64,000 nt of DNA from an uncultured Dorea sp. (GTDB lineage Bacteria > Bacillota_A > Clostridia > Lachnospirales > Lachnospiraceae), in assembly GCA_910578865.1 (NCBI GenBank), contig CAJTRM010000006.1, positions 62,001 to 126,000 of the forward strand, written 5' to 3'. The position numbers were made by a program, and so were the translations under genes. Of this stretch, positions 17,647-25,000 are shown piece after piece. Below the pieces are notes generated by a model. That model made no database searches. It saw only the letters and a program-made list of their open reading frames with translations, and was not told the DNA's origin. Numbering within the stretch: position 1 is the stretch's first letter; each line of letters starts with the position of its first letter.

Positions 17647-18558
17647 TTAAACAAACTGGCTCAGATAACGCTTACTGATCCTGAGGGAATCTTTGATGCT
17701 CTCCCCGCTGCCTTCAAAGGATTTATCTTCTATCTCAATGCAGGCGGGGCCATCATAGCCGATTTCCTTAAGGGCTGCAATGTATTCTCCCCAATTCACA
17801 TCTCCGTGGCCCGGGATCCTCGGCGTCATAAAAGTTAACGGCTCCGCCAGGATCCCTACCTCCTCAAGCTTCTCACGGTGAAGCTTGATATCCTTGTAAT
17901 GGACATGGAAAATCTTGTCCCTGAACTCATAGATCGGACGGATATAGTTGATTCCCTGCCAGACAAAATGGGACGGATCATAATTCAATCCAAGGTATTC
18001 GCTGTCTATGATAGAAAAAAGCCTTCTCCAGACCGGAGGCGTGCTGGCCAGATTATGACCTCCCGGCCACTCGTCGGCAGTAAACAGCATCGGGCAGTTT
18101 TCAATCGCTATCCTGACCTTCCTCTCCTGTGCAAATTGAACGATAGGCTTCCACACCCTTTCATATTCTTTGATATTTTCTTCCACGCCCTTTGCCGGCA
18201 TGCGTCCGATAAAAGTAGCTACCAGATAGATTCCAAGCATGGCCGACGCCTCAATTACTTTTTTCAGGTGGCAAATATAAAACTCCCGTTTTTCGGGATC
18301 CGGATCCATCATATTCGGGTAATAAGAAAGGGCAGATATCTGAACCTTTCTTTTTCTGCAGCACTCTCTGATATGAGAGGCACCTTCTGCATCGAGAGTG
18401 TCTACATCAATATGGGTTACGCCGGCATATCTTCTCTGAGCCTTTCCCTTTGGCCAACAGGCAGCTTCTATACATTCAAACCCATTCTCCGATGCAAAAT
18501 CCAGAACCTCTTCCAATGTATGGTCTGCCAGTATGGCACTCACAAATCCTTGTTTCAT
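17647..18558 (-). CDS. Sugar phosphate isomerase/epimerase (xylose-isomerase-like TIM barrel)
   Basis: 303 residues. Full metal set: AIENCPMLF (Glu), LNYDPSHFVW (Asp and His), FHVHYKDIKL (His) and CIEIEDKSF (Glu). It also has HGDVNWGEYIAALKEIGYDGP, typical of IolE/IolI and epimerase-type members. It is the first gene of the LacI-linked operon. The ATG at 18558 is chosen over one 23 codons upstream because GGAAAGGAGAGG lies directly before it. It is distinct from the two tandem paralogues at the other end of the operon. Confidence 0.85.
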   Translation of the reverse strand: MKQGFVSAILADHTLEEVLDFASENGFECIEAACWPKGKAQRRYAGVTHIDVDTLDAEGASHIRECCRKRKVQISALSYYPNMMDPDPEKREFYICHLKKVIEASAMLGIYLVATFIGRMPAKGVEENIKEYERVWKPIVQFAQERKVRIAIENCPMLFTADEWPGGHNLASTPPVWRRLFSIIDSEYLGLNYDPSHFVWQGINYIRPIYEFRDKIFHVHYKDIKLHREKLEEVGILAEPLTFMTPRIPGHGDVNWGEYIAALKEIGYDGPACIEIEDKSFEGSGESIKDSLRISKRYLSQFV

Positions 18559-18658
18559 CTCCTCTCCTTTCCTGCCGCTGTGTACAGAGGGATACACGTT
18601 CCAGCCACTCTGCGCCCCTCCGCGCATTCTCTGTGTTTCTGGATTCGGTAATTATTTC

Positions 18659-18691
18659 GTAATATATTACTTTATTATGTAATTTTTACAT
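18659..18691. promoter_or_regulatory. Candidate LacI-family operators at the catabolic operon promoter
   Basis: Two dyads stand side by side: GTAATATATTAC (18659-18670, perfect 12-bp palindrome) and ATGTAA-TTT-TTACAT (18677-18691). The second covers the predicted transcription start of the minus-strand operon, so a bound repressor would block it. It repeats the half-sites found in front of the lacI-type gene. Confidence 0.55.
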
Positions 18692-18696
18692 TTTTA

Positions 18697-18725
18697 ATTA
18701 TAATGTCTATTGACAGCTTTTTCAA
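18697..18725 (-). promoter_or_regulatory. Sigma-A promoter of the TIM-barrel/ABC/oxidoreductase operon
   Basis: On the minus strand, -35 TTGAAA (18720-18725), 17-bp spacer, -10 TATAAT (18697-18702). It overlaps the opposing promoter of the LacI-family gene. Confidence 0.7.
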
Positions 18726-18738
18726 TCCCTTATATAAT
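18710..18738 (+). promoter_or_regulatory. Consensus promoter of the LacI-family gene
   Basis: TTGACA (18710-18715), 17-bp spacer, TATAAT (18733-18738): perfect match in both boxes. The transcript would start near 18745 and cross the operator at 18793. Confidence 0.75.
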
Positions 18739-18792
18739 TTTCATTAACAAGCGCAGTTGACATCTGTTTTTTATTGCACTTTGCACAATTAG

Positions 18793-18810
18793 TATGTAAT
18801 TTTTTACATA
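18793..18810. promoter_or_regulatory. Candidate autoregulatory operator of the LacI-family gene
   Basis: TATGTAA-TTTT-TTACATA, a 7-bp perfect dyad, sits about 50 bases downstream of the consensus promoter and 12 bases before the GGAGG of the gene, where a roadblock repressor would act. It has the same half-site as 18677-18691, with a 4- instead of a 3-base centre. Confidence 0.55.
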
Positions 18811-18831
18811 CAATACATCTTGGAGGAACTC

Positions 18832-19860
18832 ATGTCATTATCTAAAAATATTACAATTGCCCAGATTGCCAGAGAGGCCAGTGTATCTGTGGCAACCGTG
18901 TCACGTATTATTAATAAAAACGGCTATGTCAAACCGGAAACACGCCAGAAGGTCATCGAAGCTATGGACGCATTAGGTTATCAGCCTAAATTTATGAAAT
19001 CTGATTCCGCCCAGAATTCTTATTCCCTTCTGGTCTGCCTTCCTGATTTCCGGAACCCTTTTAACAGCGACGTCATTGACGGAATACAGGCTACGGCCCT
19101 CAGCCGGGGATACCGGACCTTCTATTATGAAGCCCGGGATTTTAAAGATTCTCTCATGGAATATGACAGTATTCTGAAAAAGAATAACTTCTGCGGGATC
19201 TTGCTGGTGCATGATGTTGCAAACCCGGAACTTCTGGACGACCTAAGGCTGCGGTATCCTGTCGTAATGTGCTCTGAACACTGCGACCGCCCCAATGTCT
19301 CTTTTGTCTCTATTGATGACAATTATTCCGCACAGACAGCCGTTAATTATCTGATCTCCATCGGAAGGACAAACATTGCACTGATCAACAGTATGCTCAC
19401 CAACAATTATGCCCGCCACCGGGAAAAAGGCTTTTTCGCCGCAATGACAAAGGCTGGTTTAAACATACCGCCGGACTGGGTGACCCATGTGTCCGCAATT
19501 AATTTTGAGATGGCAGTATCCTCCGTCACCAGCATCCTCTCCGGGGAGGACAGGCCAAACGCTTTCTTCTGCGTCTCAGACGTTTTTGCTGCCGCTGCGA
19601 TCAAAGCAATACAGAACTTCGGGCTGAATGTGCCCGGCGATATTTCAGTGGTGGGATTTGATAACATAGACTTATCCCGGATGACCGTACCGTCCATCAC
19701 AACGATCAGCCAGCCCAGCTTCCAGATCGGCCAGCAGGCCTGTGATCTTTTGATTAATCTGATAGAGAATCCTTCCTCTACAACCAAACATGTCCTGCTG
19801 AACACAGAACTGATCGTGCGTGACTCCACAGCCGGATACACCGCCGAAAAAAAACATTGA
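18832..19860 (+). CDS. LacI-family transcriptional regulator
   Basis: 342 residues. The N-terminal helix-turn-helix TIAQIAREASVSVATVSRIIN is followed by the hinge and a periplasmic-binding-protein-like sensor: SLLVCLPDFRNPFNSDVIDGI, GFFAAMTKAGL, FCVSDVFAAAAIKAIQNFGLNVPGDISVVGFDNIDLS and TTISQP. ATG at 18832 is chosen because GGAGG at 18822-18826 precedes it; an upstream in-frame TTG overlaps that site. It is divergent from the ABC/TIM-barrel operon and very likely its regulator, responding to the imported sugar or a derivative. Confidence 0.93.
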   Translation: MSLSKNITIAQIAREASVSVATVSRIINKNGYVKPETRQKVIEAMDALGYQPKFMKSDSAQNSYSLLVCLPDFRNPFNSDVIDGIQATALSRGYRTFYYEARDFKDSLMEYDSILKKNNFCGILLVHDVANPELLDDLRLRYPVVMCSEHCDRPNVSFVSIDDNYSAQTAVNYLISIGRTNIALINSMLTNNYARHREKGFFAAMTKAGLNIPPDWVTHVSAINFEMAVSSVTSILSGEDRPNAFFCVSDVFAAAAIKAIQNFGLNVPGDISVVGFDNIDLSRMTVPSITTISQPSFQIGQQACDLLINLIENPSSTTKHVLLNTELIVRDSTAGYTAEKKH

Positions 19861-19884
19861 CTTTTCTTCCCAATCTTCTATAAT
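19857..19884 (+). promoter_or_regulatory. Promoter of the EamA gene, overlapping the lacI-type stop codon
   Basis: TTGACT (19857-19862), 16-bp spacer, TATAAT (19879-19884). The -35 includes the TGA stop of the regulator gene. Transcription would start after an early ATG at 19885, supporting the start at 19909. Confidence 0.65.
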
Positions 19885-19908
19885 ATGCATGGAGGATTGG
19901 AGGAAATT

Positions 19909-20772
19909 ATGACAGCATCTAAAACATTTAACAAAAATATCCTGTTTTTACATATAGCCGTAATGCTCTTCGGACTGTCCGGTGTCGTCGCACAGTTTGT
20001 AGAGATTCCGGCAGTCTTGGCAGCGCTTGGAAGGGTCATCTGCTCTTCCCTGCTGTTACTTCTTATTGCAGTTTTCAAAAAAGACAGCCTTCGGCTCCAA
20101 TCAAAAAAAGACTACTCTCTGATCATTTTCACGGGTGCGGTAATGGCAGTCCACTGGACAACCTTTTTCCAGTCTATCCAGGTATCCTCTGTGGCAATCG
20201 GAACCATTACCTTTTCCACATTCCCGCTGTTTCTGACCTTTCTCGAACCTGTAGTCTTTCATGAAAAATTAAAAAGGCAAAGTATTATCAGTGCAGTTAT
20301 CCTGTTTGTCGGCGTGCTGATCACCATCCCGGAGTTCTCCATGGCAAATAACACGACCGTCGGCATTATCTGGGGAATGATCTGCAGCTTCACTTATGCA
20401 GTTATGACACTGGCCAACCGTTATTTTTCCGCCCGCTATACAGGCAGGATCATATGCCTGTATGAACAGGGGACGGCCGCCGTTGTGCTTTTCCCGGCAT
20501 TGTTCATCGTACAGGCTTCCTGGAGACTGCCGGATATGGCCGGAGTGGCCTTCGTCGGATTTATCTGTACGGCATTTGCGTACTCTCTCTATGTGTCTGC
20601 ACAAAAGGGGGTAAAAGCCCAGACTGCCGGAATTATCTCCGGAATGGAAACGGTCTACGGCATCCTCTACGCCCTCCTGTTCCTGGGGGAAGTACCGGGC
20701 ATACGGGAATTGGCAGGCGGCGCGGTGATCCTGGGCGTTGCAATGTATTCCTCCCTGAAATCAAACCAATAA
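19909..20772 (+). CDS. EamA/DMT-superfamily transporter
   Basis: About 287 residues with ten hydrophobic segments in two five-helix EamA repeats: FLHIAVMLFGLSGVVAQFVE at the start, LPFLYALLFLGEVPG-like ILYALLFLGEVPGIRELAGGAVILGVAMY at the end. Such proteins export amino acids, metabolites or drugs, and the substrate cannot be read from sequence. ATG at 19909 has GGAGGAAATT before it. It is separate from the LacI regulon by its own promoter. Confidence 0.85.
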   Translation: MTASKTFNKNILFLHIAVMLFGLSGVVAQFVEIPAVLAALGRVICSSLLLLLIAVFKKDSLRLQSKKDYSLIIFTGAVMAVHWTTFFQSIQVSSVAIGTITFSTFPLFLTFLEPVVFHEKLKRQSIISAVILFVGVLITIPEFSMANNTTVGIIWGMICSFTYAVMTLANRYFSARYTGRIICLYEQGTAAVVLFPALFIVQASWRLPDMAGVAFVGFICTAFAYSLYVSAQKGVKAQTAGIISGMETVYGILYALLFLGEVPGIRELAGGAVILGVAMYSSLKSNQ

Positions 20773-20779
20773 TTTAAAT

Positions 20780-20829
20780 ACTCCTTTTTGACAAGAAACA
20801 TTATCTGTTACTTCTCGTCAAAAAGGAGT
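20780..20829. terminator. Bidirectional terminator between EamA and GPH symporter genes
   Basis: ACTCCTTTTTGAC (20780-20792) is a perfect 13-bp match to GTCAAAAAGGAGT (20817-20829). It lies between convergent stops at 20772 and 20849. Confidence 0.7.
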
Positions 20830-20848
20830 TGTCTATTAGGGGGCTTAT

Positions 20849-22261
20849 TTACAATATGTCTTCAAATTCTTCTGTAGAATAATCCTGTCCTGCCAGTTTC
20901 AGTTTCTTAGCCTCCTGCATTGCCCGGAATTTTTCTCTTGTCACCGGATATCTCCAGATAACCAGCGCACAGAGCAGCATCAGCACTCCCGGGATCCAGG
21001 ACGACATGTCTGTAACCGCTGCCTTCGCACTGTCCGGCTGTACCGCCAATTCCGCCTGATAACCCCTGGCCTCCAGAATAAGTCCTACGACCTGGAGCGC
21101 TGTCGCCTTCCCTAATTTGATAAAAAAGGAGAAGTAGGAGATCATCACACCCGTCAGCATCTCGCCGCACCGGAACTCATAAACCTCGCACGTATCATAC
21201 AGCAGGTTATAGCTTAACACCAGAAAGCTGATGATTCCGAAATGTGCCATACAGAACTGTACTGCCTGCATAGTAATGCTGTGGAATCCGATCAGTTTAA
21301 ATGCACTCAGTGAAACACCTGCAATAGCCATAAATATAATAAATACATATTTTTTATCATATTTGACAGCCAGCTTCCCGACCAGCATCGATAAAATGAC
21401 TCCTACAATCGTTCCCGACGTATATACGATAGCCGTATCTGCTTCTGTCGCCCCTACTACCACCAGTGCGTTGTAGATGACTGTAGCATTGCACGTATTA
21501 AATGCAAAGTAGAACAAAAAGGACGCTGCGATAATCAAAATGTACGGCTTGTAGGTAAGCACCTTTCCAAGGCTTTTAAGGAGCGGCTCACTCTTGTCCT
21601 GGGGCTGATATCTGATCTCCCATCCTCTTGTGGAACGCCATGTAATCAGAATTGCAAGGCCTGCAATAAATCCCAGCGTCAAAGCTGCAAGCATCCACGC
21701 ACGCACTTCCGTCACTCCCATATTTTTAAATGCTGTCACCAGTAGAAGCGGAAGCGCATTTGCAAACAGGAGACCGAACGTCCCGAACACCTGCCTGATG
21801 GAAGATGCCCTCGTCTTCTCGTCGTTGTTGGTCGTAAGCTCTGAACCAAGTGACAGATAAGGAATGTTAAACAGTGTATAGGATGTCCAGTAAAAAATAG
21901 TCATAACCGTAAAGTACACAAATTTCATTCCTGCCGATACATCTACCGCCGTGAACAACAGCATCGTAAAGACGATGATCGGGACAACGGATATTAACAG
22001 AAACGGTCTTCTGCGTCCCGCCTTCAGCTTACACCTGTCCGACATGGTTCCGATCACAGGGTCGCTGACCGCGTCCCACATAACGCCGATAAAGACAATG
22101 GTTCCTGCAAGGGCAGGCCTGATTCCTGCAATATTTGTCAGGAAAAATATCAGGAACGCACCGACAAATTCTGTGATAATCGTGTCTCCAAGATTCGCGA
22201 TACCAAATCCCATTTTCACTGTCATTGGAAGTTTCCGGTCATATTTTTCTTGATTTTCCAT
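20849..22261 (-). CDS. GPH-family (glycoside-pentoside-hexuronide) cation symporter
   Basis: About 470 residues and twelve membrane segments. GPH hallmarks: GVMWDAVSDPVIGTMSDR in the first third, CKLKAGRRRPFLLIS directly after, and RQVFGTFGLLFANALPL. ATG at 22261 is preferred (GGAAGGAG 8-9 bases upstream) over one nine codons earlier that would overlap the preceding gene. It is the last gene of the MFS-gcvPA-gcvPB-kinase operon, 16 bases after the kinase stop. GPH symporters normally carry sugars or sugar acids, so its link to PLP enzymes is odd. Confidence 0.85.
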   Translation of the reverse strand: MENQEKYDRKLPMTVKMGFGIANLGDTIITEFVGAFLIFFLTNIAGIRPALAGTIVFIGVMWDAVSDPVIGTMSDRCKLKAGRRRPFLLISVVPIIVFTMLLFTAVDVSAGMKFVYFTVMTIFYWTSYTLFNIPYLSLGSELTTNNDEKTRASSIRQVFGTFGLLFANALPLLLVTAFKNMGVTEVRAWMLAALTLGFIAGLAILITWRSTRGWEIRYQPQDKSEPLLKSLGKVLTYKPYILIIAASFLFYFAFNTCNATVIYNALVVVGATEADTAIVYTSGTIVGVILSMLVGKLAVKYDKKYVFIIFMAIAGVSLSAFKLIGFHSITMQAVQFCMAHFGIISFLVLSYNLLYDTCEVYEFRCGEMLTGVMISYFSFFIKLGKATALQVVGLILEARGYQAELAVQPDSAKAAVTDMSSWIPGVLMLLCALVIWRYPVTREKFRAMQEAKKLKLAGQDYSTEEFEDIL

Positions 22262-22277
22262 CTCTTTTCTCCTTCCT

Positions 22278-23390
22278 TTAAGATTCAATTTTAAACATTA
22301 CACTATCCCGATAGCCCGTAAGGATCCTCACATATCCTGCCAGCTTTGTATCCAGCTGTATATCGCCGGTATCTACGGTGAGCCTGCCGCTTTCAATACT
22401 AAGAAGCTTACTCTTTGTAGCCACGATCATACAGTTTTTCCGACCGATAGCCCGCAGGATCCTCGGACTGATCTGTTGATTTCCCCTGCCGAACAAATGT
22501 CCCTGCCCCCCTATAACCGTCAGGACCACATAGACCTCTCCCTTCTGCGTAAGCTTATAGATATCTTTCTCCGCTGCGTCTGCTTTTATCAGCTTTCCGT
22601 CCTTCACGATATCCATCCCCAGAAGTGTGTGAGGAAGGCCGAGCCTGTCCATAACCGGTATGGTGGTTGTCCCCGGGCCGATTACATAATACGCTTCCGG
22701 CTTCATCTGGGAAACGACACTCTCGGCAATTCCCATCACATGTTCCTTTTCTGAATATCCTCCGCTTTTTACACTTTGCATGCAGCGGTGCAGAACCGGG
22801 ATCCTCATATATCCATATAATTTTGCCCGGACAGTACCGTTTCTAAAAGCCTCCTCGTCAATATCCATGACCTCAGCCTCTTCATAACGGTTTTTTCCTT
22901 CATTGCAGAAGTATTCCAGCGCTTCTCCTGCATTTTTTGTATTGTAGGCATATACGGCGGAATGTATTTTCACTCCCGCCGGAATACCAAGCACAGGAAG
23001 ATCCATGCCTACTGCCTCGCATACATTTCTGGCAGTACCGTCCCCGCCGGCAAACATCAGCAGATCTGCCTGTGCCGCAAGTATCTCCCTGGCGATGCGG
23101 ATGGTATCTTCTGCAGTGGTATCTCTCCCCTGCAGTTTTCCCACCACTTCATAGGAAAATGCTGTCTCCTCTACAATGTCCTCCCCCATAACACCGGGAG
23201 CCGTCAGCAGCACAATCTGACCTGTAAGCCCGGAGGCCTTCCCGAGAGCTGCCTGCGCCCGCAGAGACGCTTCCGGAACTGCCCCCAGCTTCTTTGCCAT
23301 CTCCTGTACCCTGGCCCCGTCGCTTCCTTTTAAGCCTACCCGGCCTCCGACTCCGGCTACCGGGTTTACCAGAAAACCAATTCGTTTCAC
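22278..23390 (-). CDS. ATP-NAD/AcoX-family kinase
   Basis: About 370 residues. It opens GFLVNPVAGVGGRVGLKGSDG, has LLMFAGGDGTARNVCEAV (GGDGT nucleotide-binding signature, about residue 100-117) and VLGIPAGVKIHSAVYA. This is the ATP-NAD kinase/AcoX family, not the housekeeping NadK: the N-terminal GSDG segment and C-terminal extension fit the AcoX side, whose substrates are poorly known. A GTG at 23390 with AGAGGTGAGAGAC upstream is the likely start. An ATG at 23420 overlapping the gcvPB-like stop by 8 bases is the alternative. Confidence 0.8.
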   Translation of the reverse strand: MKRIGFLVNPVAGVGGRVGLKGSDGARVQEMAKKLGAVPEASLRAQAALGKASGLTGQIVLLTAPGVMGEDIVEETAFSYEVVGKLQGRDTTAEDTIRIAREILAAQADLLMFAGGDGTARNVCEAVGMDLPVLGIPAGVKIHSAVYAYNTKNAGEALEYFCNEGKNRYEEAEVMDIDEEAFRNGTVRAKLYGYMRIPVLHRCMQSVKSGGYSEKEHVMGIAESVVSQMKPEAYYVIGPGTTTIPVMDRLGLPHTLLGMDIVKDGKLIKADAAEKDIYKLTQKGEVYVVLTVIGGQGHLFGRGNQQISPRILRAIGRKNCMIVATKSKLLSIESGRLTVDTGDIQLDTKLAGYVRILTGYRDSVMFKIES

Positions 23391-23412
23391 GTCTCTCACC
23401 TCTTTTTGTCTT

Positions 23413-24990
23413 TTATGCATCCTTCATGGTTCCTGCCTGAATACGCTTCTGCCACTGCCGCCACGTTACCGCAATCTTGTCATAATCGTCTACTTCATCC
23501 GCAAGAATAGCGTGAATCGGTGCATTGTGCGGCGCCGAACGAATAACTTCCGGCTCCTCGTAGCACTCCCTGGATATCTCTGTCAGGATAGCTACATATT
23601 CATCCAGATCGTCTTTGCTATAAGATTCAGTAGGCTCCAGAGTAAACGGTTCCGGTACAATGTGCGGATGATGGGACTGCCAGTAATGCTGCATGCCAAA
23701 ATCAATGAGCCGTTTCGTCACATCTACAGTTCCGAACCCGGTGTCCTCTTTCAACTTGTTCCAGCTGTACCTGCACTGTTCAATCCTTCGTTTTCCGGGC
23801 GCGTAATATATTTCAACACCTTTGATCTTGCTGACCTTTTTCATCAGATACTGGTTATTTAATACGGAACAGATTGCCGCCTCACGGATTCCTTCCGCCC
23901 CCATCTGTTTGATCCACATATAGGTTCTCAGGACTACATGGGCGTTTCCCATAAAGGTACGGATTTTTCCGATACTTTCCGGGCAGTCATAGTCCAGATA
24001 ATACTTCTCCTGGTCTTTCTCCACTCTCGGAACCGGCAGGAACGGTTTCAGAAATTCTCTTACTCCCAGGGCGCCGCAGCCAGGCCCCATACCGCCGTGA
24101 GGAGAGGAAAAGGTCTTGTGCAGATTGTAGTGAATAATGTCAAATCCTACCTCTTTGGCTCTGGTGATCCCCATGATGCCGTTTACATTTGCCTGATCGT
24201 AATAGCACAGCGCTCCCACCTCATGGGCCGCGTCTACATACTCCTTGATCCTTGGATTAAAGATTCCCGTGTCCTCAGGGTTGGTAATAAATATAGCTGC
24301 CGTCCGCTCTGACAGTGCTGCTTTCATAGCCTCCAGATCCGGAACCCCATCTTCGTTCGGCATCAGGGTAATTACCTTGTATCCCGCGGTAGCAGGCGCA
24401 CCTGCGTCACAGGGGTGGGAAAAGATAGTCGTAATGATCTCATCCCTCTTCTCGTCCCCTCTTGACTTATGATAGGCGCGTACGACACAGGCACCCTCGT
24501 AGCAGGCTGCCGCACCGCCGCCTGCGTGGAAGTTAAAGGCATCCATACCGGAGATCTCACACACCATCTCCTCTGTTTTCTTATAGATTTCCAGAATTCC
24601 CTGAATGGTCGAAACATCCTGGAGCGGGTGTACATCTACCAGGTTCTCATTTCTCGCTGCCGTATGTTCCTGCACTTTCGGGCTGTATTTCATCGTACAT
24701 GTGCCCTGGCTGAGATCCGGCGTAATATCTGCTCCCATAACCTCCTGAGTCAGACGCATAAAGTGACGGTTTACTCTCATTTGATGCACTTCCGGAAGAT
24801 TGGGGAGTTTCTTTCTTTTCATTCCCTGAGGGATCCTGTCGCTTCCCCTTCCCACTGCCTCTGCCATCTGTTCCTCTGCCGGCGGCACTGCAATGCCCCG
24901 CTGTCCGGGAACGCTCAGGTCAAATATAATTTCCTCGTCCCACTTTGCCTCGTGGAACCGTCTCAGATATGTTTTATAATCTCTACGCAT
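23413..24990 (-). CDS. GcvPB-like PLP enzyme (glycine dehydrogenase subunit 2 family)
   Basis: 525 residues, somewhat longer than the roughly 480-500 usual for GcvPB. Family blocks: HFMRLTQEVMGADITPDLSQGTCTMKYSPK, NFHAGGGAAACYEG, ITNPEDTGIFNP, CYYDQANVNGIMG and HYNLHKTFSSPHGGMGPG, whose Lys (near residue 295) is the PLP Schiff-base residue. The catalytic subunit therefore looks intact. It starts 10 bases after the GcvPA-like stop with AAGGAGGATATT before the ATG. No gcvH or gcvT is in the window, so a glycine-cleavage role is doubtful; decarboxylation or another PLP reaction on a different amino acid is possible. Confidence 0.85.
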   Translation of the reverse strand: MRRDYKTYLRRFHEAKWDEEIIFDLSVPGQRGIAVPPAEEQMAEAVGRGSDRIPQGMKRKKLPNLPEVHQMRVNRHFMRLTQEVMGADITPDLSQGTCTMKYSPKVQEHTAARNENLVDVHPLQDVSTIQGILEIYKKTEEMVCEISGMDAFNFHAGGGAAACYEGACVVRAYHKSRGDEKRDEIITTIFSHPCDAGAPATAGYKVITLMPNEDGVPDLEAMKAALSERTAAIFITNPEDTGIFNPRIKEYVDAAHEVGALCYYDQANVNGIMGITRAKEVGFDIIHYNLHKTFSSPHGGMGPGCGALGVREFLKPFLPVPRVEKDQEKYYLDYDCPESIGKIRTFMGNAHVVLRTYMWIKQMGAEGIREAAICSVLNNQYLMKKVSKIKGVEIYYAPGKRRIEQCRYSWNKLKEDTGFGTVDVTKRLIDFGMQHYWQSHHPHIVPEPFTLEPTESYSKDDLDEYVAILTEISRECYEEPEVIRSAPHNAPIHAILADEVDDYDKIAVTWRQWQKRIQAGTMKDA

Positions 24991-25000
24991 AATATCCTCC

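Noticed and set aside
16430..18558. C-glycoside deglycosidase (DgpB-DgpC) system.
   Set aside because: A Gfo/Idh oxidoreductase and TIM-barrel proteins are present, but no small DUF6379-type subunit, so only a related chemistry is proposed.
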